DNA from: an uncultured Oscillospiraceae bacterium
GTDB taxonomy: Bacteria; Bacillota; Clostridia; Oscillospirales; Oscillospiraceae
Direction of reading: 5' to 3'
DNA length: 42,716 bases
Assembly: GCA_910584045.1 (NCBI GenBank)
Contig: CAJTYO010000020.1
Span: forward strand, 1 to 42,716
Shown here: piece after piece, positions 23,963 through 32,453 of the stretch
Numbering within the stretch: the stretch's first letter is position 1
How the letters are laid out: every line of letters begins with the position of its first letter
Notes under the pieces: model-generated
Database searches by the model: none
Told to the model about the DNA's origin: nothing
Seen by the model: the letters and a program-made list of their open reading frames with translations, nothing else
Made by a program: the position numbers and the translations under genes

Positions 23963-24180
23963 TTGACGCACCGGAGGAAAACTTTTATAATAGGGCAGAG
24001 CCTCCGGGACTGTCGCTCCGCTTTGAGGAATAACGTCCATCGGGGCAGTATGATGAATTATTTTTTTAGAAACCCCGGCGCTTATCGGGCGGATATGGTC
24101 CGCCCCTGCGTCGGCCGCCGCCGTGCCCCCAGGGCAAATCTGAGCAGCCGCCTGGGGGACGGTCGAAGAAAGGATATCCA
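23963..24180 (+). promoter_or_regulatory. moxR operon promoter and structured 5' leader
   Basis: TTGACG (23963-23968), a 17-base spacer and TATAAT (23986-23991) form a near-consensus promoter. The start codon is about 190 bases away. The leader holds two clear stem-loops: GGGCGGA/TCCGCCC at 24087-24105 and CCCCCAGG/CCTGGGGG with arms 24126-24133 and 24151-24158. No known riboswitch was recognised. No ORF is supported between pdaA and moxR. Confidence 0.7.
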
Positions 24181-25116
24181 ATGAACGAACGAAACCTGGC
24201 CTCCGAGGTTGTCGCGGAGGTAAAAAAAGCCATTGTCGGCAAGGACCCCGTCCTTGTTAAGGTCCTGGCTGCTATTCTGGCCAGGGGGCACATTCTTCTG
24301 GAGGACATCCCCGGCGTGGGCAAAACCACCCTTGCCCTGGCGTTCGCCAAGGCGCTGGACCTCCAATTCTCCCGGGTGCAGTTCACCCCCGACGTGATGC
24401 CCTCCGACGTGACCGGTTTCTCCATTTATAATAAAGAGACGGGAAAGATGGAATACCAGCCGGGGGCCGTAATGTGCAACCTCTTCCTGGCTGACGAGCT
24501 CAACCGGGCCACCAGCCGCACCCAGTCCGCCCTTCTGGAGGCCATGGAGGAGGGACAGGTCACTGTGGACGGCGTGACCCGTCCCGTCCCCCAGCCCTTC
24601 ATGGTCATAGCTACACAGAACCCCGTGGGGGCCTCCGGCACTCAGAAGCTCCCCGACAGCCAGCTGGACAGATTCCTCCTGCGTCTGAGCATGGGTTACC
24701 CCACGGAACAGGAGGAGCTGGAGCTCCTGCGCCGCCGCCAGTTCGGCCGCGCCATGGACGGCGTGCAGCAGGTGGTGGACCGTGAAGGCCTGGAGCGGAT
24801 GCGCCAGTCCGCCGGCGCCGTCCATGTCAGCGAGGAGATCATGCGCTACATCATCCGCCTGGTGGCCGCCACCCGGAAGCATCCCCAGCTTATTCAGGGG
24901 GCCAGTCCCCGGGCCACCCTGGCCGTAACTGCTGTCAGCCGGGCGGTGGCCTTTCTCCGCGCCCGGGACTACGTGGTGCCCGAGGACGTGCAGACTATCT
25001 GGGTGGATGCCGTGGCGCACCGTCTGCTGCTGATCCCCGGCGCGGAGCGCTCCACCGATGCCCAGGAGATTGCCCAGGGAGTTCTGCGCTCGGTGGAGCC
25101 CCCCAGGATTCGCTGA
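24181..25116 (+). CDS. MoxR-family AAA+ ATPase
   Basis: A 311-aa MoxR-type AAA+ ATPase, thought to act as a chaperone in assembling partner proteins. Walker A is DIPGVGKTTLALAFA. VQFTPDVMPSDVTGFSIY and Walker B FLADELNRATSRTQSALLEA follow, then the QVTVDG loop, sensor 1 (IATQNP) and the GASPRATLAV sensor-2 region. It is followed after four bases by a DUF58 gene and a transglutaminase-like gene, the standard MoxR module. Confidence 0.93.
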   Translation: MNERNLASEVVAEVKKAIVGKDPVLVKVLAAILARGHILLEDIPGVGKTTLALAFAKALDLQFSRVQFTPDVMPSDVTGFSIYNKETGKMEYQPGAVMCNLFLADELNRATSRTQSALLEAMEEGQVTVDGVTRPVPQPFMVIATQNPVGASGTQKLPDSQLDRFLLRLSMGYPTEQEELELLRRRQFGRAMDGVQQVVDREGLERMRQSAGAVHVSEEIMRYIIRLVAATRKHPQLIQGASPRATLAVTAVSRAVAFLRARDYVVPEDVQTIWVDAVAHRLLLIPGAERSTDAQEIAQGVLRSVEPPRIR

Positions 25117-25120
25117 CGCC

Positions 25121-26122
25121 ATGTTGAGACGGCGTGTCCTCTACGCCCTGGTCCTCCTGCTGGCCGTTCTGGGCCAGATTCTGGACGTGGGGTATCTGTT
25201 TCATTTCATCTTTTTTGCGGTGCTGTGCCTGCCCCTTCTGGGGTTGGCCGTCAGCCTGCCGGCTATGCTGGGCTGCCGGGCAATTTTGGATGCCTCTACC
25301 CAGCGGGTGGCCCGGGGCGGCACCGCCACCTGGACCCTTACCTTGACCAATCCCTTCGGCCTGCCGCTGGCCCGGGCCTCCTGCCGCGTGCGGGTGTCCA
25401 ACGCCATGACCCAGGAGCTCCACACCGCCCGCGCCGTGCTGAGCCGTGTCGCGCCGGAGGAGCGCCGGGCCTGGACTTTGGAGACGGACCACTGCGGCGC
25501 GGCGGAGTGTCGGGTGGAGCGGCTGTGGGTGTGCGACTGTCTGGGGCTGTTCGCCCTGCCTGTGCGGCGGCCCTGTGCGGCGGCGCTGCTGATCGTCCCC
25601 CTGCCGGAGGACCCCGGACCCATTCAGCTGCCGGAGGGCGCGGGTCTGCCGGTTCCTCAGCACAGGGGCGGGGCGGTGTACGGGGAGCTCTATGATCTGC
25701 GCCCCTATCGCCCCGGGGACAGTCCGCGTATGATTCATTGGAAAATGACCGCCAAGCGGGACGAGCCGGTCACCAGGGAATCGCCGGAAGACCAGCGGCC
25801 CCTGCCGGTGCTGACACTCGACCACTTCGGCCCACTGGACCGGATGGATCGGGCGCTGGACCGCCTGGAGGGGTACAGCCGGGCCCTGCTGGAGCAGGAG
25901 CGGCCCCATGAGGTCCGCTGGCTTCACCCGGTCAACGGCGCGCCCCGCTGCCGCCTGGTGGCAGGGGAGCGGGACTGGGAGAACTGTCTGGCGGCCATCC
26001 TGGCCGACCCGGCTCCTCTGCATGGCCGCTCCATTCTGGCCGAGCCCATGGCCCGGCAGTCCGGCGGAGCGATCTATCAAATTCACGTCACCGGAAAGGA
26101 GGACCCCTATGGGCAGACTTGA
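25121..26122 (+). CDS. DUF58-domain membrane protein
   Basis: A 333-aa protein with two N-terminal hydrophobic segments (VLYALVLLLAVLGQILDVGYL; FIFFAVLCLPLLGLAVSL) and a C-terminal DUF58 domain marked by LRPYRPGDSPRMIHWKMTAK, the most conserved block of the family. DUF58 proteins form a von-Willebrand-like fold and are the usual partners of MoxR ATPases. ATG 25121 follows the moxR stop by four bases; longer in-frame versions overlap moxR. It overlaps the next gene by 14 bases. Confidence 0.88.
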   Translation: MLRRRVLYALVLLLAVLGQILDVGYLFHFIFFAVLCLPLLGLAVSLPAMLGCRAILDASTQRVARGGTATWTLTLTNPFGLPLARASCRVRVSNAMTQELHTARAVLSRVAPEERRAWTLETDHCGAAECRVERLWVCDCLGLFALPVRRPCAAALLIVPLPEDPGPIQLPEGAGLPVPQHRGGAVYGELYDLRPYRPGDSPRMIHWKMTAKRDEPVTRESPEDQRPLPVLTLDHFGPLDRMDRALDRLEGYSRALLEQERPHEVRWLHPVNGAPRCRLVAGERDWENCLAAILADPAPLHGRSILAEPMARQSGGAIYQIHVTGKEDPYGQT

Positions 26123-28421
26123 CGGCCCCCACGCGGACGGGAGGCTTCTGCTGTTGGCGGCGGATATGCTGACGGTGCTGCTGCTGACGGTGGGCACGGT
26201 CCTCTCCTTTCTGTCTGCTTATGACCTGCGTACGGACACGGGGGCGGTGCTTGTCTTCTGCGGAACAGCCTCGGTGGTGTCCGCCGCTTTGCACAGTATG
26301 TCCAGGCCCTGGTGGTCCCTGGGGACAGCGGCGGCCATCGCCGCCGTCTTTTGGTGGATGTGGGAGGAGAGCCTCCCGGTTTTGCAATGGATTGGTCATG
26401 CGATGGGCCTGCCGGGGCCCTATCTCGCCTGGAGCAGCAGGTGGGAGGAGCGTCTGCTGCCCGTGCTTCTGCTGTTGTGCGCCGCCATGACCTGGCTGCT
26501 GGGATGGGCGGCGGTGCGGGCCCGGCGGTGGTATCTGTCGGCGCTGCTGACCCTGCTGCCGGTACTGCCCGCCATCCAGTCCGGGGTGCTGCCCGCCTGG
26601 GGGGCCGTGCTGGCGGTCTTTGCCGGGTGGGGGGCCATGCTTCTCACCGCGCTCTACAGCCGGAAGGACCCGGGCGGTCTGGGCCGTGCGCGGCTGCTGA
26701 GTCTGGCGGGAATGGCGGCGCTGCTGCTGGCGCTGACCATGGCTCTGCCCAGGGAGGGCTATCGCCGTCCCCAGTGGGCCACCGATGCTCGGACAGCTCT
26801 GATCCGCGGGACCGTCCGGACGATGGAGCGGTTTTTTGATATGAACGAGGCCACGGTCCTCACGGACTTGGGCCTGGATCTCAGCATTCCCGGCGAGGGG
26901 GCGGGCTTCGCGGCCGCCGAGGATGAGTCGGGCCCGCCCGGAACCTTCGACGGCGGACCCGGACGGCGGGAGGACTTACAGTCCGCGGGACCACGGCGCT
27001 TCCAAGGCCAGCAGATCATGCGTCTGCACACGGATCAGCCGGACCCGGCGGGCCGGGTCTATCTTCTGGGCGGGACCATGGACCGCTACACCGGAAACAG
27101 CTGGGAGAGCCGGGAGCCGGTGGGGGACAGCCCCGGAAGTCTCCCCGCCCAGACCGCGCCGGAGGTTCCGTCGTATACGATGACCATCAAGGCCTCCCAG
27201 TTCTGGGGGACCTGGTACTACCCCTATCGGTTCGTAGACGGAGGAACTCTGGACGAGAGCGGACGGCTCACCGACCCGGTTGTGGTTGTCGAGGCGGCGG
27301 AGGACGGTCCGTACTTCCTGGATGTGTCCGGCGCAGAGGAGTACCAGATCACCTACCGCCCCGGCGGACCAGAGGACGGTTTCACCGGCCTGCCGGACCC
27401 CTGGGCCGATTTCGAGGATGTCTACCGACTGCGGGCCGCAGACCGGTATCTGGCCGTACCCGGCGGGCTGTGGGAGGTCCTGGAGCCCCTGCTGGAGCTG
27501 CTTACCCGGCAGTCCGAGCCCCCGGCTCCGGGGATGCCCGCCTGCCTGAGTGCTCCTGTGGCTGCCGCTTCCAGAACGGCGGCACTGCTGTCCGAGCTGG
27601 CGGCCTACGATCTGAACGCTCCGGCCATGGAGCCGGGGGAGGACTTTGTGGAGCACTTCCTGGCGGAGCGGAAGGGGTACTGTGTCCACTTCGCCACCGC
27701 CGGGGTCATGCTGCTGCGGATGCAGGGTATTCCTGCCCGGTACGCCGCCGGCTATGTGGTCGAGCTGGACAGCCAGGGTCAGGGACGGGTGATGGACAGC
27801 GATGCCCACGCCTGGGCGGAGATCTATCTGAACGGCTACGGCTGGTATCCGGTGGAGATGACCCCCGGCTACACCGGCGGCGAGAGCGGCGTCGAGCTGT
27901 CCGGCAGTCCCCAGGCTCCGGAGCCGGATCTGCCTCCAGAGCGGGAACAGGAGCCAGAAGCTCTGCCTGTGGAGCCAGACAGTCCCGAGGAGTCCGCTCC
28001 TCCGTCTGATGGGGAGGAGGATATGCCGGAAAACGGGCAGGAGGAGATGGAGAAAGAGCCGGAGGATGTGGACTGGGGCGGAGCGCTGCGGACCGCAGCG
28101 CGGCTGGCGCTGACCCTGGGAGGACTGGGGGGCGCGTATGGACTGGCCCTGCTGCCCAGGCGTATGGAGAAGCAGAGCAGGGATACGGGACGCTCGGTGA
28201 TCGCTGCCTACCGCCGCTACCGGCGGACGCTGCGCTGGAGCGGTGCAGAGGACGAGGAGCTGGAGATGCTGGGCCGCAAGGCGAAGTTCAGCCAGCACAC
28301 TCTGACCGAGGAGGAGCGGCGGATGGCCTGGGAGCGCCTGGACGCATCGGCTGCCGTTGCCCGGAGCCGGCAGAAGAAATGGAAGCGGTGGATTTTGATA
28401 TTGCTGCGCCCGATACTGTAA
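26109..28421 (+). CDS. Multispanning transglutaminase-like protein (TgpA type)
   Basis: A 770-aa membrane protein completing the MoxR-DUF58-TGase module. About seven N-terminal membrane segments (residues 15-230) precede an extracytoplasmic region. The transglutaminase core has FVEHFLAERKGYCVHFATAG with the nucleophile Cys near residue 524, IPARYAAGYVVE, MDSDAHAWAEIYLNGYGWYP with His near 566, and VEMTP where Glu stands in the usual acidic position. A Pro/Glu-rich linker follows, then a last membrane helix and a cytoplasmic tail that resembles DUF4129. ATG 26109 is chosen for the AAAGGAGG at 26096-26103. The substrate is unknown; cell-envelope proteins are the likely targets. Confidence 0.87.
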   Translation: MGRLDGPHADGRLLLLAADMLTVLLLTVGTVLSFLSAYDLRTDTGAVLVFCGTASVVSAALHSMSRPWWSLGTAAAIAAVFWWMWEESLPVLQWIGHAMGLPGPYLAWSSRWEERLLPVLLLLCAAMTWLLGWAAVRARRWYLSALLTLLPVLPAIQSGVLPAWGAVLAVFAGWGAMLLTALYSRKDPGGLGRARLLSLAGMAALLLALTMALPREGYRRPQWATDARTALIRGTVRTMERFFDMNEATVLTDLGLDLSIPGEGAGFAAAEDESGPPGTFDGGPGRREDLQSAGPRRFQGQQIMRLHTDQPDPAGRVYLLGGTMDRYTGNSWESREPVGDSPGSLPAQTAPEVPSYTMTIKASQFWGTWYYPYRFVDGGTLDESGRLTDPVVVVEAAEDGPYFLDVSGAEEYQITYRPGGPEDGFTGLPDPWADFEDVYRLRAADRYLAVPGGLWEVLEPLLELLTRQSEPPAPGMPACLSAPVAAASRTAALLSELAAYDLNAPAMEPGEDFVEHFLAERKGYCVHFATAGVMLLRMQGIPARYAAGYVVELDSQGQGRVMDSDAHAWAEIYLNGYGWYPVEMTPGYTGGESGVELSGSPQAPEPDLPPEREQEPEALPVEPDSPEESAPPSDGEEDMPENGQEEMEKEPEDVDWGGALRTAARLALTLGGLGGAYGLALLPRRMEKQSRDTGRSVIAAYRRYRRTLRWSGAEDEELEMLGRKAKFSQHTLTEEERRMAWERLDASAAVARSRQKKWKRWILILLRPIL

Positions 28422-28503
28422 CGTGTCTGCGGGTGCTTGAAAGTGCGGCGGCCTGTAAAGCCGAAGGCCAGCCCCTGACGCAAACCCCTTCATATAGGGA
28501 TAG

Positions 28504-28552
28504 AAAGGGGCGTTTGTTGCACGCGGACGTGCAACCCCTTTTGTGTTTTTTT
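28504..28552 (+). terminator. Terminator of the moxR operon
   Basis: GTTGCACG (28516-28523) pairs with CGTGCAAC (28528-28535). The outer AAAGGGG/CCCCTTT arms (28504-28510 and 28535-28541) extend it around a bulge. A run of seven or more T ends near 28552. It lies about 80 bases after the last stop codon. Confidence 0.8.
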
Positions 28553-28769
28553 ATGATCTTTAGGTGGGAGGCCCTGCGGAGGGAACGGTATTGGCAGCGG
28601 ACGGTGCGCCCAGCATCATCCGGCTGCTGCTGGGAAAGGGGGGCTACTCCTATCTGGTCGCAGACGGCGGAGTTTCTGGAGTATCTGCGGGAACACACGT
28701 GATAGTTTGATGCGCAGTAAGGCCGGCGGTCCCCGGAAGGGGGCCGCCGGCCGACGTATTCTTGATGGA
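28553..28769. other. Gene-free interval between converging operons
   Basis: No supported gene. One plus-strand frame (about 28563-28708, GTG start) reads VLAADGAPSIIRLLLGKGG then YLVADGG, faintly like the start of a response-regulator receiver domain. It has no proper start, length or continuation, so at most it is decayed sequence. A GC-rich inverted repeat (arms 28721-28734 and 28739-28752) just beyond the livF stop may end the minus-strand operon but lacks a T run. Confidence 0.45.
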
Positions 28770-29477
28770 TCAGCCGCCTAAATATGCCTTGCGCACCTGA
28801 TCGCTGGCCATCAGCTCCGCGCCGGTGCCGGACAGAGAGATGCGCCCGGTCTCCAGCACATAGGCCCGGTTCGCTACGCTCAGGGCCGCCTGGGCGTTCT
28901 GCTCCACCAGCAATATGGTGGTGCCGGCGGCGTGGAGCTCCTTAATAATGTCGAAAATCTGCTCCACCAGGATGGGGGCCAGTCCCATAGAGGGCTCATC
29001 CAGCATCAGCAGCTTGGGCCGGCTCATCAGCGCCCGGCCCATGGCCAGCATCTGCTGCTCGCCGCCGGACAGGGTTCCGGCTATCTGCCTGCGCCGCTCC
29101 TCCAGTCGGGGGAAGCGCTTGTACACGTCCGCCACGCCGGGGGCAATGGCGGAGCTGGGCTGGGTATACGCGCCCATCTCCAGGTTTTCCTCCACGGTCA
29201 TTTGGAGGAAAATTCGCCGGCCCTCAGGCACCTGGGCGAGACCCTTCTCCACCACCTTGTGAGGGGCGGCGCCCTTGAGATCCTGCTCCAAAAAGCGCAC
29301 CGAGCCCGTCCGGGGATGGAGCAGACCGGACACTGTGTTCAGCACCGTGGACTTGCCCGCGCCGTTGGCTCCGATGAGGGTGACGATCTCCCCCTCGTTG
29401 ACCTCGAAGGAGACGCCTTTGACGGCGTGGATGCTGCCGTAGTATACGTGGATGTCGTCAACTTTCAGCATAGCCAT
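28770..29477 (-). CDS. livF: Branched-chain amino acid ABC transporter ATPase LivF
   Basis: One of two ATPases powering the LIV-type importer. The 235-aa product has Walker A GANGAGKST, the Q-loop region QVPEGRRIF (a LivF hallmark), signature LSGGEQQMLAMGRALMSRPK, Walker B LLMLDEPSMGLAP and the H-loop replaced by the family's VEQNAQAAL. The start MAMLKVDDIHVYYG is at 29477, with GGAGG nine bases upstream and a four-base gap to livG. It is the last gene of the operon. Confidence 0.95.
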   Translation of the reverse strand: MAMLKVDDIHVYYGSIHAVKGVSFEVNEGEIVTLIGANGAGKSTVLNTVSGLLHPRTGSVRFLEQDLKGAAPHKVVEKGLAQVPEGRRIFLQMTVEENLEMGAYTQPSSAIAPGVADVYKRFPRLEERRRQIAGTLSGGEQQMLAMGRALMSRPKLLMLDEPSMGLAPILVEQIFDIIKELHAAGTTILLVEQNAQAALSVANRAYVLETGRISLSGTGAELMASDQVRKAYLGG

Positions 29478-29481
29478 AGTC

Positions 29482-30342
29482 CTACGCCTCCTTCTGCTTG
29501 CCCAGGTATGCCTCGATGACCGCCGGATTGGCCTGGATGTCATCGGGAGTGCCCTTGGCGATGATGCGGCCAAAGTTCAGCACGCAGATGCCCTCGCAGA
29601 CCCCCATGACCAGGTTCATATCGTGTTCAATGAGCATGATGGCAATCTGAAAGGTGTCCCGGATTTTCCGGATGTTGTTCATCAGCTCCGCTGTCTCCGA
29701 CGGGTTCATTCCAGCTGCCGGTTCGTCCAGCAGCAGCAGGCTGGGCTTGGTGGCCAGAGCCCGGACGATCTCCAGCCGCCGCTGGGCTCCGTAGGGCAGA
29801 GAGCCTGCCTGGTAGCCGGCCATGTCTTGCATGTCGAAAATATGCAGCAGCTCCAGGGCCTTCTCGTGGGCCTCCCGCTCCTTTTTCCAGTAGGAGGGCA
29901 GGCGAAGTATGCCGGACAGGGCGCTGTATTTCATCTGTTCGTGGAGGCCCACTTTTACGTTGTCCTCCACCGTCAGATTGCCGAACAGGCGGATATTCTG
30001 GAAGGTTCGGGCGACTCCCATGTGGCTGACCTGGACGGTGCTCTTGCCCGCTGTGTCCCGGCCGTCGATCATCACGGTGCCTCGGGTGGGCTGGTAGACC
30101 TTGGTCAGCAGGTTGAACACCGTGGTTTTTCCCGCGCCGTTGGGGCCAATGAGGCCCGCAATCTCCGTGCGTCCGATGGCCATGTTGAAGTCGTCCACCG
30201 CCGTCAGGCCCCCGAAGTCTATACCCAGGTGGCGGCACTCCAGAATGGGGCGCTTGTCCACATCTCGCTCGGGGATGATATTGGTGCTGGGGACCGGCAC
30301 AAGCTTGGGCTTGGGATAGCTGTTTTTCTGCTGCTCGCTCAT
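29482..30342 (-). CDS. livG: Branched-chain amino acid ABC transporter ATPase LivG
   Basis: The second ATPase, 286 aa. Walker A is GPNGAGKTT, followed by the LivG-type GVARTFQNIRLFGNLTVEDNV. The signature is SLPYGAQRRLEIVRALATKP, Walker B LLLLDEPAAGMNPSE and the switch His in LIEHDMNLVM. The N-terminus carries about 30 extra polar residues (MSEQQKNSYPKPKLVPVP) before the ABC domain. The start overlaps the livM stop by four bases (ATGA). Confidence 0.95.
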   Translation of the reverse strand: MSEQQKNSYPKPKLVPVPSTNIIPERDVDKRPILECRHLGIDFGGLTAVDDFNMAIGRTEIAGLIGPNGAGKTTVFNLLTKVYQPTRGTVMIDGRDTAGKSTVQVSHMGVARTFQNIRLFGNLTVEDNVKVGLHEQMKYSALSGILRLPSYWKKEREAHEKALELLHIFDMQDMAGYQAGSLPYGAQRRLEIVRALATKPSLLLLDEPAAGMNPSETAELMNNIRKIRDTFQIAIMLIEHDMNLVMGVCEGICVLNFGRIIAKGTPDDIQANPAVIEAYLGKQKEA

Positions 30343-31394
30343 TTGGCGGCGCCCCCTTTCTTTTTCTTCCGGCGGAAGGTGGAGTTGATGAAGTCCTGCA
30401 CCGTGGGATTGTTGGTGGCCAGCATGACCAGGATCAGTACAATGGCGTACACCAGCATTCTGTAGTCCGCGAGGCCCCGCATAGCCTTGGTCTCCGGCAG
30501 GACCGTCAGGAAGGTGGCCGCCACGATGGAGCCCCACATGTTCCCCTGTCCGCCCAGGACCACGAAGACCAGGATCAAAATAGAAGTGTTGAAATCAAAC
30601 TTGTTGGCGGTGATGGTGTTCTGACCCAGGGCAAACAGAGTGCCCGCCGCCCCCGCCATGGCGGCGGAGATGACGAATGCCATCAGCTTATACTTGGTGA
30701 CGTTGATGCCCACGCTCTCGGCGGCGATGCGGTTGTCCCGCAGGGCCATGATGGCCCTGCCCGCCCGGCTGCCCACCAGGTTGAAAATCACCGCCAGCAC
30801 CAGCATAATAAGAATAAACCCGGCGGTGAAAGAGGATATCTTGTCGATGCCGTTGACGCCCATGGCGCCGTTGAGGATCATCCTGCCGCCGTCCCGGAAG
30901 ATGATCCGGTTCTCCAGAAAGCTGACGTGGAGCCCGCGGCCGTCCATGCCGATATACAGATTCTCCACAATGGATTTGATGATCTGGCCGAAGGCCAGGG
31001 TGACGATAGCCAGGTAGTCACCGTTGAGCCGCAGCACCGGGATGCCCACTAGAGTCCCGACGGCGGCGGCGAACACCGCGCCGATCAGCATGGCCGCCGC
31101 CAGCCGCAGCGCGTTGGAGGGAATAGGCAACGCTGCCGCGGCCACCGCCCCGGCAAAGGCCCCCACGCTCATGAAGCCTGCGTGGCCCAGGCTCAGCTCG
31201 CCCAGCACGCCCACCGTGAGGTTCAGGCTAAGGGCCATAGCGACATAGGCGCAGATGGGCACCAGCTGACCCTGGACGGTGGACGAGAGCAGTCCGGCGC
31301 TCCGCATAATCTGGATGATGGCGTAGGCCAGGATCACCGCGCCGAAGGTGGCGAAATTGACCCGGCTGGTTCTGTTCAATCGAATCTTTTTCAT
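30339..31394 (-). CDS. livM: Branched-chain amino acid ABC transporter permease LivM
   Basis: A 351-aa membrane-spanning permease. It shows the family motifs AMALSLNLTVGVLGELSLGH (residues about 55-75), LRLNGDYLAIVTLAFGQII and ALRDNRIAAESVGINVTKYK (the ATPase-coupling loop), and VFVVLGGQGNMWGSIV. ATG 31394 has AAGGTGGG upstream; a GTG at 31403 is less likely. It starts ten bases after the livH stop. Confidence 0.95.
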   Translation of the reverse strand: MKKIRLNRTSRVNFATFGAVILAYAIIQIMRSAGLLSSTVQGQLVPICAYVAMALSLNLTVGVLGELSLGHAGFMSVGAFAGAVAAAALPIPSNALRLAAAMLIGAVFAAAVGTLVGIPVLRLNGDYLAIVTLAFGQIIKSIVENLYIGMDGRGLHVSFLENRIIFRDGGRMILNGAMGVNGIDKISSFTAGFILIMLVLAVIFNLVGSRAGRAIMALRDNRIAAESVGINVTKYKLMAFVISAAMAGAAGTLFALGQNTITANKFDFNTSILILVFVVLGGQGNMWGSIVAATFLTVLPETKAMRGLADYRMLVYAIVLILVMLATNNPTVQDFINSTFRRKKKKGGAAK

Positions 31395-31404
31395 AGCCCC
31401 CACC

Positions 31405-32289
31405 TTATACTTTCTCCCGGATCTGCTTGCCCAGCAGGCCGGAGGGTCTCACCAGCAGCACCACAATCAGCACAGCGAACACAATGGCGTTAGACATCTG
31501 TGTGGAGATATAGGCGCTGGCAAAGATCTCGATAATACCCAGCAGTATACCGCCCAGCAGCGCCCCGGGGATGGAGCCGATACCACCGAACACAGCGGCG
31601 GTAAAGGCCTTGATGCCCGGCATGGAGCCGGTGGTAGGGGTTAGGGTGGGATAGACCGAGCAGAACAGCACCCCTGCGATGGCCGCCAAGGCAGAGCCGA
31701 TGGCGAAGGTCATGGATATAGTTGCGTTGACGTTGATGCCCATCAGCTGGGCTGCGCCCTTGTCTTCGGAGCAGGCCCGCATGGCTTTGCCCATCTTAGT
31801 CCGGCCAGTGAACCAGGTCAGCGCCAGCATGATGACCACACAGGCCAGTACCGTGACGATGGCGGCTATAGTGATCTTCAGCTCGCCGCCGAAGAGGGAA
31901 ATGGGCTGGCTGGAGAAGAAGGAGGGGAACATCTTGATGTTGGAGCTCCAGAGCAGCTGGGCTCCATTTTGGAGGAAGTAACTCACGCCGATGGCGGTAA
32001 TCAGCACCGCCAGGGACGTGGCCTGCCGCAACGGCTTGTAGGCCAGACGCTCAATGACAATGCCCAGGGCGGTGCAGGCGATAACCGCCAGCAGTACGCC
32101 CGCCGCCGGCGGCAGGTGGAAGGAGGAGACGGAGAAGAAGCAGATATACGCGCCTACCATGATGACGTCGCCATGGGCGAAGTTGAGCATCTTGGCGATG
32201 CCGTAAACCATGGTGTAGCCCAAAGCGATGATGGCGTACACGCTGCCCAGGCTGATACCGTTAATGAGATGGTTGAGAAAGATCAGCAA
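31405..32289 (-). CDS. livH: Branched-chain amino acid ABC transporter permease LivH
   Basis: The partner permease, about 295 aa. Motifs: NHLINGISLGSVYAIIALGY, GIAKMLNFAHGDVIMVGAY (a strong LivH signature), the RACSEDKGAAQLMGIN coupling loop, and FTAAVFGGIGSIPGALLGG. There is no ATG at the expected N-terminus. TTG 32289 is chosen because GAGGTG lies seven bases upstream and it starts just before the first membrane helix. ATG 32328 has no ribosome binding site. Confidence 0.9.
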   Translation of the reverse strand: MLIFLNHLINGISLGSVYAIIALGYTMVYGIAKMLNFAHGDVIMVGAYICFFSVSSFHLPPAAGVLLAVIACTALGIVIERLAYKPLRQATSLAVLITAIGVSYFLQNGAQLLWSSNIKMFPSFFSSQPISLFGGELKITIAAIVTVLACVVIMLALTWFTGRTKMGKAMRACSEDKGAAQLMGINVNATISMTFAIGSALAAIAGVLFCSVYPTLTPTTGSMPGIKAFTAAVFGGIGSIPGALLGGILLGIIEIFASAYISTQMSNAIVFAVLIVVLLVRPSGLLGKQIREKV

Positions 32290-32404
32290 GTCGATGCACC
32301 TCGTTTTCTGTCTGGTGTTCGGGCCCATCGGAAAAACGGAGAGACTTACCCGCCTTTCCGACAAGCCCGACAGGGGCGGAAGGTCTGCCGGTGAAATGTG
32401 ACGG

Positions 32405-32435
32405 GAGAGGACTGCCGGACCCCGGCAGTCCTCTC
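32405..32435 (-). repeat. Perfect 14-bp stem-loop between the binding-protein gene and livH
   Basis: GAGAGGACTGCCGG (32405-32418) and its exact complement (32422-32435) flank a three-base loop. There is no T run on the minus strand, so it is probably not a full terminator. Such intercistronic stems protect the upstream mRNA from 3' exonucleases and give more binding protein than permease. The 32290-32453 interval holds no gene. Confidence 0.7.
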
Positions 32436-32453
32436 AGGTACTCTGGGGGGCTT

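Noticed and set aside
26976..28493. 505-codon minus-strand open frame
   Set aside because: Shadow of the transglutaminase-like gene; no recognisable domain.
28563..28708. Possible response-regulator remnant
   Set aside because: Only about 25 residues of faint resemblance, no acceptor Asp context and no continuation; could be chance.
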